64,000 nt of DNA, taken from the NCBI GenBank assembly GCA_031553775.1, contig JAVBLA010000012.1:62001-126000 (forward strand). The letters are read 5' to 3'. The position numbers and the translations under genes were made by a program. The notes beneath the pieces are model-generated. The model was not told where the DNA came from. It worked only from the letters and a program-made list of their open reading frames with translations, and made no database searches. Every line of letters begins with the position of its first letter. Positions within the stretch are counted from its first letter, which is position 1. Of the stretch, positions 45,063 through 55,022 are shown piece after piece. Origin of the DNA: JAISFI01 sp031553775. Its GTDB lineage: Bacteria; Bacteroidota; Bacteroidia; Bacteroidales; Azobacteroidaceae.

Positions 45063-46889
45063 TTACCACCCTGGGTTTTGAACACATTTTGTGTTTTTTG
45101 TCCTTTCATCTTCCGGAATCGGCCAGAGGTAGAATTTTTTAGCAAATACCCGTTTTTCGATAATAGTTCTTTGATAGAAAGCCACATCGGTAAGGCTTGC
45201 TCCGGCGTCTACATTCATTCCCATCAGGGGACTTCCATCCGTATCTTCTGCAATTTTCCATCTGCGGGTATCCCATGCCCTGATATTTTCAAATGCGAGT
45301 TCCACGCGGCGTTCGTCCCGTATGGCTTGTTGCATGTTTTTCTGGCTAGATTTTTTGTCAGCCGTTAGTTCCGGGATTCCGGCTCTTTTACGGATGGCAT
45401 TGACATACAATGCGGCTTCATCCCGGGCGGCCTGGGTATCGTTGGCTTCATTCAGGGCTTCTGCGTAAGCCAGGTAGATTTCTGCCAACCGGATGGTTAC
45501 TAAAGAGCGCAGTGCACCTCCCCAACTGAATAAATCGGAATTAGGACTGATATTTTTGCAGCAGAGGTAACCCGTGGAGCTGTGGTCGTGTGAGCCTTCT
45601 TTTCCACAATTTCCTTTCGCATAGAGTTCCACTGTTTTTGGCGATTGTCCGTTTGCCACATAAATCCAATCTGCTCCGTTGTAAATAATAGATGCGTAAA
45701 ATCTGGGTTCCCGATTTACATACATCATATTTGTTCCGGCCTTAGTGAATTTATCGGCTGCAGTGGAGAACTTTGTTAGATTTTCTGCCGATGTGTCGTA
45801 TTTTTCCCCGTTTGCCATAAAGTAAGCATCTACCATTTGCTGGGAAATTCCCACTCCGTTCCATCCGTTTACGAAACGTGGCGCACAATGGCGTTCCCAA
45901 CCGTTATTGGCGTTGGATGAAGCCATGACAGGCCTGCAATAAATCACTTCTTTGTTCCATCTGTCGAGAAAAACATCCCGGTAGGAGGTGAAGGGGTCGA
46001 ATTGTGTTTGCCCGCTTAATGCTTTCTTATATAAGCCGTCGTCGATACTACCACCTTTCAGTATATTGTCTATCAGAGTTTTTGCAGAGGTAGCGGCAGC
46101 TTGCCAGCGGGAAGCGCTGTAAGTGATATTGACTAAAGGACTTCCGTCATAGTTTTTGAAGGATCCGTATTCTGCATTTCCATTCCAAAGCGGACTGGCA
46201 GCGATCAACAGCAGCCTGGTTTTATAAGCCATAACTGTACGTTTATCGATACGCCCCTTATCTTTGTCATTTTCGAAAGTTTCCGGCAGGTCGGGACTTT
46301 GCAGAATGGCGTTGAATTCCGAAAGGACATAATCCACACAATTTTCGAAGGGGCTTCTGGGAATTTGAAGTTCTTCGTTACTGGAATTGACATCCATGGG
46401 AATATCGGGCATGATGACAACAGGGCCGTACTGGCGGATCAGGAAGAAATAATAAATAGATCTTAAAGCCCTTGCTTCCTGTTTCCAGGAGGCTTTTTCG
46501 TCGGGAGTCAGTGTCGGATCGTCATTTTCGTCTATCCGGTTGTAGAAAGTCGATGCAGCACGGATTCCCTGGTAAAATTTACTCCATTTATCGTAATATC
46601 CGCTTCGGGTATTCCAGTTTCCCCGGTTGATTTGCCCTGCCCAGGCGGCAGCCCAAATGAAGTCCCCTTCATCGCAGATTCCCAAAAGATTGTAATTATT
46701 TTGTAGTTCCAGTTCGTCGGGTATAAAGCTATACACACTGCTTAAGTAAGACTGGGAACGGGGACGAGAAGTAAATACATCGTCGATGGTAAGCATATCG
46801 TCCGGCTGTTTGTCCAGGAAATCATCGCAGGAAGATAAAGTAAGCAAGCAGGCGACTGCGATTATTGTTATATTCTTTATATTAATCAT
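45063..46889 (-). CDS. SusD/RagB-family lipoprotein of the second locus
   Basis: This 608-residue protein has lipobox LSSC (Cys21) followed by the standard SusD opening DDFLDKQPDDMLTIDDVF. TPR-type helices and conserved blocks are present (ARALRSIYYFFLIRQYGPVV; ITYSASRWQAA; VTIRLAEIYLAYAEALNEAN; ERRVELAFENIRAWDTRRW). It is the surface lid of the SusC transporter encoded 18 bases upstream. It is unrelated in detail to the SusD at 12141, which belongs to another branch, so the two loci were not made by duplication. Confidence 0.95.
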   Translation of the reverse strand: MINIKNITIIAVACLLTLSSCDDFLDKQPDDMLTIDDVFTSRPRSQSYLSSVYSFIPDELELQNNYNLLGICDEGDFIWAAAWAGQINRGNWNTRSGYYDKWSKFYQGIRAASTFYNRIDENDDPTLTPDEKASWKQEARALRSIYYFFLIRQYGPVVIMPDIPMDVNSSNEELQIPRSPFENCVDYVLSEFNAILQSPDLPETFENDKDKGRIDKRTVMAYKTRLLLIAASPLWNGNAEYGSFKNYDGSPLVNITYSASRWQAAATSAKTLIDNILKGGSIDDGLYKKALSGQTQFDPFTSYRDVFLDRWNKEVIYCRPVMASSNANNGWERHCAPRFVNGWNGVGISQQMVDAYFMANGEKYDTSAENLTKFSTAADKFTKAGTNMMYVNREPRFYASIIYNGADWIYVANGQSPKTVELYAKGNCGKEGSHDHSSTGYLCCKNISPNSDLFSWGGALRSLVTIRLAEIYLAYAEALNEANDTQAARDEAALYVNAIRKRAGIPELTADKKSSQKNMQQAIRDERRVELAFENIRAWDTRRWKIAEDTDGSPLMGMNVDAGASLTDVAFYQRTIIEKRVFAKKFYLWPIPEDERTKNTKCVQNPGW

Positions 46890-46907
46890 GATTTGAGAGG
46901 TATTAAA

Positions 46908-49900
46908 TTAGAAATTAATATTGGCGCCTGCAGTGAAAGTCCTTTGCAAAGGATATGCAGAACCATTGCCGTTACCCAGTTCGGGATCCCAGTATTTGAA
47001 ATCGCTGAATGTATAAAGGTTCAAGCCTGACACATAAATCCTGAAAGCCGATATATTGGCTTTGGAAGTCCATTTTTTTGGAAAGGTATAACCTACTTCC
47101 GCTGTTTTCAGACGGAGGTAATTAGACGATCGTTGCCACCAGGTTGAATTTCGGTAGTTATTGGGGTTGTCTCCCGAACTTAATCTGGGGAATAAAGCGT
47201 CCTGTCGGGGATTGTCCTCTGTCCACCTGTCTGTAGCCCAATAAGTTACATTGCCCTGTGTTTCTCCTCTCAGGAAAGGATAGAATCCATCTCCGCCCAG
47301 CATGAAATCCATATTGGCGGCCCCCTGGAAGAATACAGACAGGTCGATTCCTTTGTATGCTAAGGAGAATCCGAATCCGTATACTGTTTCCGGTATATCC
47401 GGGTTTCCGATGGGCACCTCATCATAAGTGTCTATCACTCCGTCTCCATTAATATCTTTGTATTTGAGGTCTCCTACCCGTACACTTCCGAATGTCTGCT
47501 GGGGCGAACTGTTAATCTCTTCCTGGGAGGTGAACAATCCTTCTGCTACCAATCCGAAAGGTTGGCTCAGGCGTTGTCCTTTGCGATTCTGGTAAGTGTA
47601 GATATAGTCGGGCTCATCGTTTTCTAACAGGTTATTCCGTGCGAAAGTATAATTAGCACGTAGAGCCACTTGTAAGTCACCAAATTTTTTGTTATATTCG
47701 AGCGTGGCGTCAATCCCTTCATTTTCGAATTCTCCGATATTTCCATAGGGCCTGTTCTGGAGTCCGATGATAGACGGCATGGAATTCCTTTGCTGAAAGA
47801 TACCTGTACGGTGTCTGGTAAAATAATCAGCCTGAATGTAGAATCCGTTCAGGAACCGTGTTTCAATTCCCAGGTTCAGTTCTTTTTCCGTTTCCCAGGT
47901 CAGGTCGGCTCCCCATTGGTCTTCTCCGATACTGTACCAGTGTGTATCTACATCTTTTCCCAAAACATATTCTCCGTATCCGTTTCCGATTGTGGTGAGA
48001 TATGCAAACCGGCGGCCTCCGATCTTATCATTTCCTTTCAAACCGTATGATCCTCTGAATTTCAGGTAATCCATCCAGTTATGGTCCACCAGATTTTTGA
48101 AGAAATCTTCTTCCGAAAGAATCCATCCTAAGGCTATCGATGGGAACAACCCGAAGCGGTGTCCTTTTTCGAAGTTTTCAGATCCGTTATATCCGGCATT
48201 TACTTCTACGAAATACCTGGTTTTGTAATTGTAGGTGGCGCGACCCGCAAGACCCATGGAACGATAGGGCAGACCAGCCGTGGCATTGGCAGCATCTCCG
48301 TCCTGATAGTCTTGCATGTTGTACAGTAATAATCCGCTCACACCATGATCACCGAATATATTATCGTAATTCAAACTTGCCTGGAAATAAACTTTCCGGT
48401 TTCCACCGGCAGATTTATTGTATCCGAGTTCTTTAGTTCCACTGTAATTTTTGTTCAGGACAAGATCTCCGTTGCTGTCGCGTCCCGGAGGAAAGACAAT
48501 GTTCCAAAGGTCACCCGATTTGGTTCGTTTGATTTCATTATGGGAATAAGCATCATAAGAAAAAGTGACACCACCTCTTAATCCTTTCAGTAGTTCCTTT
48601 GCGTCATAATTCAATGAGATATCGGTTTGCAGGGTATTTGCCCAGGTGCTTGTATATCCGCTGTTGACTAATTGAGCGTACGGGTTGATGTTTCCTGATC
48701 CTCCCGAATTCAGATAGACAATTTTTCTGGGATCTTCCGGATCCGGTGCTGTCGGAGCATATTTGGCCGGTGTTGCCAGCATAGTGTTATACCAGAAACC
48801 TCCTGAGTTTCCATCAGCCGGATAATTTCCGAGCATCAGGTAGCCTCCGAGGCCTAAACTGGCTACCAGGTTTTTTGCCAATGTAAGATCCGTATTTGAA
48901 CGAAAATTCACGCGTCTCAATTTGGTGGAGGAATCGTAGTTGTTAACCGGACTAGTATTCCAAATCCCGGATTCACCGTAATAGCTTCCGGAAATGTAGT
49001 ATTTGGCTTTGTCCACTCCGCCGCTGGCATTTACAGTAAACCGCTGATTGGAAGAATGATCTTTCATCATCAAGCCCATCCAATCTACATTGGGGTATAG
49101 CCATGGATCTACACCCGACCGGTATTTTTCGATCACATCGGGAGTATATGGAGTTACATAGTTCGGATTGGATGCCAGGTTGGCTTCGTTGAGTAACTCG
49201 AGATAAGTCGGTGAATCGACAAAACGGGGGGTGGCAATTGGCTGGTTCATTCCCATTTCATATTTGAAATTGATAGATGATTCCCCGGCTTTTCCTCTGC
49301 GGGTAGAGATCAGGATAACGCCATTAGCACCTTTAATCCCATATATAGCTGTTGCAGAAGCATCTTTCAATACGGAAAAGTACTCGATATCTTCCGGTTC
49401 CACATTGTTTAAAGGACGTTCTATACCATCTACCAATACTAAAGGTTCTCTTCCTGCTCCGGACGTGCTGATACCGCGGATCCAGAATTGGGCATCGTCT
49501 TTTCCCGGTTCCCCGCTTCGTTGTACGGAAATAACACCGGAAACTTTTCCTGCTAAAATATTATTGATGGAGCGGGGTGCGGCGACTTTCAATTCGTCTA
49601 CTTTTACATTCGTGATAGCACTGACTACCGACGATTTTTTTTGTACACCATATCCAACCACCACAACTTCATCGATCAGGGCCGCATCATCGTTCAAAGT
49701 TATTTCCAGGTATGGCTGGTTCCCTGTTTTTATTTCCCTGGTTTCATATCCTATATAGGAAAAAACAAGGATTGCATCCCGGTGGCTTACTTTCAGAGAG
49801 AATTCTCCGTCGAGATCTGTTACGGTTCCCGTGGATGTCCCTTTTACTAAGATGCTTACTCCTATCAAAGGATTTCCGGTTACATCTTTAACAATTCCGG

Positions 49901-50066
49901 AAACAGAAATTTCATTTTGAGCGGCATCCGGTTGTGGCGATTGAGCCGACGAGGGGAAAGGAAGACCTGCCGTTACCAATAGCAAGGCAGAAATAAACAA
50001 TATCCGGAACCGTGGAATTATGGGCAGTTTCCGGAAAATGTAATGATGTAAAAAAATGTTTTTCAT
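46908..50066 (-). CDS. SusC/RagA-family TonB-dependent transporter of the second locus
   Basis: This 1052-residue protein has a long signal region (to about 42, PSSAQ), a carboxypeptidase-D-like regulatory domain (about 52-125; GIVKDVTGNPLIGVSILVKG), a SusC-type TonB-box region (LIDEVVVVGYGVQKKSSV), a plug with LVLVDGIERPL and VLKDASATAIYGIKGANGV, and a beta-barrel ending in Phe. There is no STN domain, as expected for a transporter controlled by an HTCS rather than by an ECF sigma factor. It should import oligosaccharides produced by the GH2 and GH110 enzymes encoded divergently. Confidence 0.95.
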   Translation of the reverse strand: MKNIFLHHYIFRKLPIIPRFRILFISALLLVTAGLPFPSSAQSPQPDAAQNEISVSGIVKDVTGNPLIGVSILVKGTSTGTVTDLDGEFSLKVSHRDAILVFSYIGYETREIKTGNQPYLEITLNDDAALIDEVVVVGYGVQKKSSVVSAITNVKVDELKVAAPRSINNILAGKVSGVISVQRSGEPGKDDAQFWIRGISTSGAGREPLVLVDGIERPLNNVEPEDIEYFSVLKDASATAIYGIKGANGVILISTRRGKAGESSINFKYEMGMNQPIATPRFVDSPTYLELLNEANLASNPNYVTPYTPDVIEKYRSGVDPWLYPNVDWMGLMMKDHSSNQRFTVNASGGVDKAKYYISGSYYGESGIWNTSPVNNYDSSTKLRRVNFRSNTDLTLAKNLVASLGLGGYLMLGNYPADGNSGGFWYNTMLATPAKYAPTAPDPEDPRKIVYLNSGGSGNINPYAQLVNSGYTSTWANTLQTDISLNYDAKELLKGLRGGVTFSYDAYSHNEIKRTKSGDLWNIVFPPGRDSNGDLVLNKNYSGTKELGYNKSAGGNRKVYFQASLNYDNIFGDHGVSGLLLYNMQDYQDGDAANATAGLPYRSMGLAGRATYNYKTRYFVEVNAGYNGSENFEKGHRFGLFPSIALGWILSEEDFFKNLVDHNWMDYLKFRGSYGLKGNDKIGGRRFAYLTTIGNGYGEYVLGKDVDTHWYSIGEDQWGADLTWETEKELNLGIETRFLNGFYIQADYFTRHRTGIFQQRNSMPSIIGLQNRPYGNIGEFENEGIDATLEYNKKFGDLQVALRANYTFARNNLLENDEPDYIYTYQNRKGQRLSQPFGLVAEGLFTSQEEINSSPQQTFGSVRVGDLKYKDINGDGVIDTYDEVPIGNPDIPETVYGFGFSLAYKGIDLSVFFQGAANMDFMLGGDGFYPFLRGETQGNVTYWATDRWTEDNPRQDALFPRLSSGDNPNNYRNSTWWQRSSNYLRLKTAEVGYTFPKKWTSKANISAFRIYVSGLNLYTFSDFKYWDPELGNGNGSAYPLQRTFTAGANINF

Positions 50067-50252
50067 GCGATTTGATTTTAATTATTGCAGGTCTGGTTCC
50101 TGCGAAATTATGATAATATTCACAACAATACAAGCCTTGCTTTGTATTGTAGGGATTCATCCCTTTTTCCGATTCATTTTAAGACGTATTACCGGCCTTC
50201 ATAATTTATTAATGATTTATTTTTTTGAATTTCATAATAGTTCTGTCCGGGG

Positions 50253-50260
50253 CAAAGGTA
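50253..50260 (-). promoter_or_regulatory. -7 element of the second SusC operon
   Basis: The minus strand reads TACCTTTG, a common exact form of TAnnTTTG, about 187 bases before the SusC start. No TTTG -33 box lies at the right distance, which is usual for activator-dependent promoters. Confidence 0.5.
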
Positions 50261-50289
50261 AGTTACGCTTTTATTCAGGTTCGTTCAAA

Positions 50290-50319
50290 TTGTAACAAAA
50301 AGCATACGTTTTGCTACAA
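50290..50319. promoter_or_regulatory. Inverted repeat, candidate HTCS operator
   Basis: TTGTAACAAAA (50290-50300) and TTTTGCTACAA (50309-50319) are inverted copies matching at 10 of 11 bases with an 8-base spacer. The element lies about 30 bases upstream of the -7 box of the SusC promoter and in front of the divergent GH2 gene. The rest of 50067-50493 is AT-rich and holds no gene. Confidence 0.5.
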
Positions 50320-50407
50320 TGGATTTTTTTATTTTATTCGATATTTCAGTAAAAAGATGTGTTTCCTGAATTGACTTTCTCAGGAAGAATAAAACAAAAC
50401 GAATGCT

Positions 50408-50420
50408 ATTTGTTACAAAT
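50408..50420. promoter_or_regulatory. Third copy of the TTTGTTACAA element
   Basis: ATTTGTTACAAAT is a near-palindrome and contains TTTGTTACAA, the exact complement of bases 50290-50299. It is 74 bases before the GH2 start, so it could serve the plus-strand arm. Confidence 0.4.
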
Positions 50421-50493
50421 CGTCCCGAACGGATATTTTCAAACCATTAATATTGCAATCTCAAATCATTCAATAAATTTTTATCTGAACATC

Positions 50494-53145
50494 ATGAAAA
50501 AAATAAACACAGGTCCTATTCGCAGCCTTACTGCCTGCATGTATTGTATTTGTTTTCTATTCAGTGCTTTATTTGCTGATATTGCTTTTGCTCAGGAAAA
50601 AATTCCGGCCTATTCTACTGCCGGTTTTTATTCTATCAAAGAGAGTCCCCGGAAAGTATATAATTTCAATCCCGGATGGAAATTTTGTAAAGGAAAAATA
50701 GCCGGTGCGGAAAGAAGTGATTTCAACGATTCTTCATGGGAAAGCGTAAATCTTCCTCATGGACTAGAACTTCTGGGAGAAAATGCATCCGGCATGCGGA
50801 ATTACCAGGGTGAGGCTTTTTACCGGAAAGTGTTTTCTGTAGCCGATCCGGGCTCCAAAAAAACGGTCGTTTATTTTGAAGGGGTCATGGGTAAGAGTGT
50901 GGTTTGGTTAAACGGAGAAAAAATAGGAGAACATTTCGGAGGATATTTGCCTTTTGCCATCGATCTGACTTCGTATCTCGTTAAAGGGAATAATGTATTA
51001 GTCGTTTTAGCCGATAATAGCAATGACCCCTCCTATCCTCCGGGAAAGGAGCAGGATTATCTGGATTTTACTTACCTGGGGGGCATTTACAGAGATGTAT
51101 ATCTGATTGAAACAGGAAAAACCCACATTACTTTACCGGAATTGAGTCAAACGGTAGCCGGTGGAGGTGTGTTTGTCGTTACAAAAGACGTTACCGGTGA
51201 GAATAAAGCTGAGTTGGAGATCCGTACGGAAATAAAGAATGAAATGAACGGAGGAACGTTTAAGCTTCGTACAATCCTGGAAAATGCAGAAAATAAAGTG
51301 TTATATACTGCAGAAAAAAACATTTCGCTAAAATCCGGCGGAGAAACTCAGATCATTCAGAATCTCAAGGTAAATAACGTACACTTATGGCATCCGAACG
51401 ATCCTTACCTTCATTATGTGCGGACAGAACTTTACCAGGGTAAGCAACTCCTGGATTCGTACCGGACACGGGTAGGTATCCGCCTGTTTGAGATGAGAGG
51501 GAAAGACGGATTTTTTGTTAATAAAAAATATATCGGGAACAAATTGTCAGGCGTAAACCGCCACCAGGATTATGCTTACGTAGGCAATGCCCTGCCGAAT
51601 TCCGGTCAGTGGAGAGATGCTCTTTTGCTACGGGAAGGCGGCTCCAATGTTGTCCGTGCAGCACATTATCCGTTAGACCCAGCATTTATGGATGCCTGTG
51701 ATGAATACGGATTGCTGGTAACGGTAGCTAACCCCGGCTGGCAATTTTACAATGCGAAAAACCCCTTATTCCGCCAGAGAGTGCTGGAAGATTCGAAAAA
51801 TATGGTACGGAGGGATCGTAACCGGGCTGCAGTAATCATCTGGGAAACCGCTTTGAATGAAACACTGGACGAACCGATCGAAATGTTATCCGAAATGCAT
51901 CGTATTGTCCATGAAGAAATCCCTTTTCCCGGTGTATTCACCTGTGCCGATGTAGACCATGCCAAGTTAGCCGGACTGGATTTTTATTACCATGGAGCTT
52001 TCCATGAGAGCAAAAACTCTTTGACCCGGGAATATGGCGATGGGGGAGAAGTCGATAATTTTTATTCTCAGAATGCTACTCCGCGTGTGAAAAGGGAATG
52101 GGGTGAAAAAGCGCTCCTCAACCAGGCAATGACACGGGTCAGGGATCTTCCGGGAATTTACACTACTCCTCTCATCCGGATCGGTGCCACTTTGTGGTGT
52201 GGCATCGATCATCAGAGAGGATACCACCCTGATCCGTTCTGGGGAGGTTTGTTGGATGTTTACCGTTATCCGAAATATTCTTATTATTTGTTCAAAAGCC
52301 AGTATGATGCCGATTTTAAAATCCAGGGCATCCAGACCGGCCCGATGGTTTATATCACGAATGAGTTGACTCAGGAATCGGAAAAAGACATTCTTATTTT
52401 TACGAACTGCGAGGAAGTCCGGTTGACATATATGGGAAAAGTGATCGGTACGCAAAAACCGGAAAATAAATACAACGGCATGCCCCATCCGCCGGTAATA
52501 TTCAAAGATGTTTTTGACTTCGGACTTATCCGGCGTGACTGGAGAAACCGTACCAATGCAATAGAAATGATAGCTGAAGGACTGATTGGGGGACAGGTGG
52601 TATGTAAAGAAGTCAAAAAATACCCGGAACGTACTTCCAAAGTAAAATTGGTGGCCGATGGAGTCCGGGTTCCCCTGATGGCAGATGGTTCTGATTTTAT
52701 TCCTGTCCGCGCATTTATTGTCGATAATAAAGGAGTTACAAAAGTATTGGCTTCCGAATATGTCCATTTTGAAGTAGGAGGTCCTGCGGAAATTATAGGA
52801 GATATCACAACCGATGCCAATCCGATGAAAACACAATTCGGGGTTGCAACTGCATTTATCCGTGCAGGAATAACACCCGGGAAGATTAAGGTCAAGGCTT
52901 TCTGCAACGGATTGGAACCGGATGAGATAGAGATTGAGTCTGTTCCGGCCAATCTCCCATTGTTATATGATGATTCTTATATAGGAAATGTGGGTTCCAG
53001 TCAGGCCATTTCGACTAAGGATGCGGTTTCTTCCAAGTCGTCCGGCAATTGCAAAGAAATGGAAAAGCAGGTAACCAGGCTTCAACTGGAACTGACCAGC
53101 AAAGAACAGGAAGTGATGGAACTGAAAAGCCGTTTAGCGCAATAA
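50494..53145 (+). CDS. Glycoside hydrolase family 2 enzyme (beta-galactosidase-like) with C-terminal coiled coil
   Basis: I start at 50494 (883 residues), which opens a signal peptide ending near AFAQ; earlier in-frame starts have no export signal at the right place. The N-terminal jelly roll (about 50-220; AFYRKVFSV, VVWLNGEKIGEHFGGYLPF), Ig-like domain and TIM barrel follow the GH2 plan. Glu456 in WETALNE is the acid/base position and Glu513 in LTREYGD is the likely nucleophile. The last ~30 residues (CKEMEKQVTRLQLELTSKEQ and on) form a heptad coiled coil, which is unusual for the family. It is the first gene of the plus-strand arm. Specificity (beta-galactoside versus other beta-glycoside) cannot be read from the sequence. 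Confidence 0.87.
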   Translation: MKKINTGPIRSLTACMYCICFLFSALFADIAFAQEKIPAYSTAGFYSIKESPRKVYNFNPGWKFCKGKIAGAERSDFNDSSWESVNLPHGLELLGENASGMRNYQGEAFYRKVFSVADPGSKKTVVYFEGVMGKSVVWLNGEKIGEHFGGYLPFAIDLTSYLVKGNNVLVVLADNSNDPSYPPGKEQDYLDFTYLGGIYRDVYLIETGKTHITLPELSQTVAGGGVFVVTKDVTGENKAELEIRTEIKNEMNGGTFKLRTILENAENKVLYTAEKNISLKSGGETQIIQNLKVNNVHLWHPNDPYLHYVRTELYQGKQLLDSYRTRVGIRLFEMRGKDGFFVNKKYIGNKLSGVNRHQDYAYVGNALPNSGQWRDALLLREGGSNVVRAAHYPLDPAFMDACDEYGLLVTVANPGWQFYNAKNPLFRQRVLEDSKNMVRRDRNRAAVIIWETALNETLDEPIEMLSEMHRIVHEEIPFPGVFTCADVDHAKLAGLDFYYHGAFHESKNSLTREYGDGGEVDNFYSQNATPRVKREWGEKALLNQAMTRVRDLPGIYTTPLIRIGATLWCGIDHQRGYHPDPFWGGLLDVYRYPKYSYYLFKSQYDADFKIQGIQTGPMVYITNELTQESEKDILIFTNCEEVRLTYMGKVIGTQKPENKYNGMPHPPVIFKDVFDFGLIRRDWRNRTNAIEMIAEGLIGGQVVCKEVKKYPERTSKVKLVADGVRVPLMADGSDFIPVRAFIVDNKGVTKVLASEYVHFEVGGPAEIIGDITTDANPMKTQFGVATAFIRAGITPGKIKVKAFCNGLEPDEIEIESVPANLPLLYDDSYIGNVGSSQAISTKDAVSSKSSGNCKEMEKQVTRLQLELTSKEQEVMELKSRLAQ

Positions 53146-53171
53146 CACAGGAATTATCAATATATCCGTTC

Positions 53172-54971
53172 ATGAAGTATATCCGATTTTATATTCTTCT
53201 TTTTTTGTTATTGCCGGAGTTCCTGCAGGCAGCGAACCATACCCTTTCGATCATGGATTTTATCCGGTTGGAAGACAAGGATAATTTTCTTCCTGCAGTG
53301 AAAAGGGCATTGGATGCCTGTTCCGGAGAAAAAGCGAATACATTGGCTTTTCCACGGGGAACATACCATTTCAGGATCAGTCCGGAACTGAAGCAGGATG
53401 AAGGATTCTCCGTCCGGAACTTTCGGAACCTGACTATTGAAGGCAATGGCTCTACTTTCATTTTCCATGGATATATGAGTATCGGGTCCATTGTTTCTTC
53501 CCGGAATATCCGCCTGCAGAATTTTTCTGTCGATTGGGAACGTCCTTTGATTTCCCAGGGAGAAATTCTGGCAACTGCTGATAATGGTATTGATATCCGG
53601 ATCGACAAAGAGGCATATCCTTACCGGATTGTCGATGAAAGAATTGTTTTCACCGGGGAAGGTTGGGAGAAGGGTGTATATTGGCATAATTTGTACGACA
53701 AAGAAAAGAAAGAGATTCTTTACCGTACCCTGGATATGCCTTTAGGAGAAAAACTGTTTTCCGATTATCCGGTCAAAGAAGTCGAACCGGGAATCATCCG
53801 GATTAGCGCTCCTGTTCCATTCAAAGTCGAACCGGGAACAATCATTACTTTGTGGCATGGCCGCTACATTAAAAATGGAATTGCTATCCGGGAAAGTAGC
53901 CGGATCACACTCGATAATATTCATATTTACCATGCTCTCAGCAATGGCATTCTGGGAACCCGTTCTGAAGACATTACTTTAAACCGGGTGAATATGGAGG
54001 CAAATGAACAAAAAGGCCGGGTCTTCAGTTTAGTGGCTGATGCCTTCCATTTCAATACCTGCAAAGGACTGATTAAAGTCACCGGATGCTGCCATAGCGG
54101 GCAGGGTGATGATTTTATCAATATACACGGTATGAATATCCGTATAACAGAGCGGATCGATGATCTCACTGTTGCTATTGCGTCTTCCGGAAAAGCATCC
54201 AGCCGGGAAACCCTCGGAGAAGGTGATGAACTTTGGTTTATTAATAAGGAAACTTCTCAACGGGGAGAGATCCGGAAAATACAGAGTGTCACCCCCCGAT
54301 ATACAGAAGGACATTTAACCGGTTATACCGTCCGTTTTACCCGGAGCCTTCCTGCAGAAATTCTACCGGGAGATTTTATGGAAAATAAAACCTGGTCGCC
54401 CGATGTTCAAATCTCCCATTGCCGGATCCTGAAAAAACACAGGGCCCGGGGAATTTTGGTTTCCACACCAGGCAGGGTTGTGATCGAGGATAATTATTTC
54501 AGAACGGCCGGAACAGCAGTATTGATAGAAGGAGATACCAATTACTGGTTTGAGTCCGGTGCCTGTACAGATGTTTCCATCCGTCACAACGTTTTCGAAG
54601 ATTGTTTTACTTCCGGGTGGGGGGAAGGAGTGATCACTGTCACTCCTTCTTATCAGCCCTCCGGTCCGGAATCAAAAGCCTATCACCGGAATATCAGCAT
54701 TTGCGACAATGTGTTCAGGCATTTCGACTGGTCTATTGTGTATGCGCGCTCTGTGGAAAATCTGGTGTTTTCCAGAAACCAAATCGAAAAAACAGATTCT
54801 TATCCTCCATTTCACCGGAAAGTGGGTTTTTATTTAGACGGTTGCCGGAAGGTAGTTTTTCGGGACAACCGTTATGATAACCGTTTTTCCGGGAAAAATG
54901 TACTTATCCGCCGGATGAAATCTAAAGATATTCTGATCAGGGATCCTGAATTGACCCTTTCTACAGAATAG
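53172..54971 (+). CDS. GH110-like alpha-galactosidase 1 (right-handed beta-helix)
   Basis: I use the ATG at 53172 (599 residues), where a signal peptide begins (MKYIRFYILLFLLLPEFLQA). The protein is a right-handed beta-helix matching the alpha-1,3-galactosidase plan: LAFPRGTYHF, LTIEGNGSTFIFHG, the acidic pair Asp313-Asp314 in GQGDDFINIHG, and late blocks HRARGILVSTPGRVVIEDNY and GTAVLIEGDTNYWFESGACT. GH110 enzymes use aspartates on the helix face to release terminal alpha-1,3-galactose. It lies 26 bases after GH2. Related to the next gene by duplication. Assignment rests on remembered family blocks. Confidence 0.8.
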   Translation: MKYIRFYILLFLLLPEFLQAANHTLSIMDFIRLEDKDNFLPAVKRALDACSGEKANTLAFPRGTYHFRISPELKQDEGFSVRNFRNLTIEGNGSTFIFHGYMSIGSIVSSRNIRLQNFSVDWERPLISQGEILATADNGIDIRIDKEAYPYRIVDERIVFTGEGWEKGVYWHNLYDKEKKEILYRTLDMPLGEKLFSDYPVKEVEPGIIRISAPVPFKVEPGTIITLWHGRYIKNGIAIRESSRITLDNIHIYHALSNGILGTRSEDITLNRVNMEANEQKGRVFSLVADAFHFNTCKGLIKVTGCCHSGQGDDFINIHGMNIRITERIDDLTVAIASSGKASSRETLGEGDELWFINKETSQRGEIRKIQSVTPRYTEGHLTGYTVRFTRSLPAEILPGDFMENKTWSPDVQISHCRILKKHRARGILVSTPGRVVIEDNYFRTAGTAVLIEGDTNYWFESGACTDVSIRHNVFEDCFTSGWGEGVITVTPSYQPSGPESKAYHRNISICDNVFRHFDWSIVYARSVENLVFSRNQIEKTDSYPPFHRKVGFYLDGCRKVVFRDNRYDNRFSGKNVLIRRMKSKDILIRDPELTLSTE

Positions 54972-55022
54972 CTGAAAGACTTTGAAAAAATCCCGGTATA
55001 AATTATTAAAAATATCACGACA

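Noticed and set aside
51967..52836. Minus-strand open frame of 289 codons.
   Set aside because: It lies wholly inside the GH2 gene in another frame and has no family features or sensible start context.
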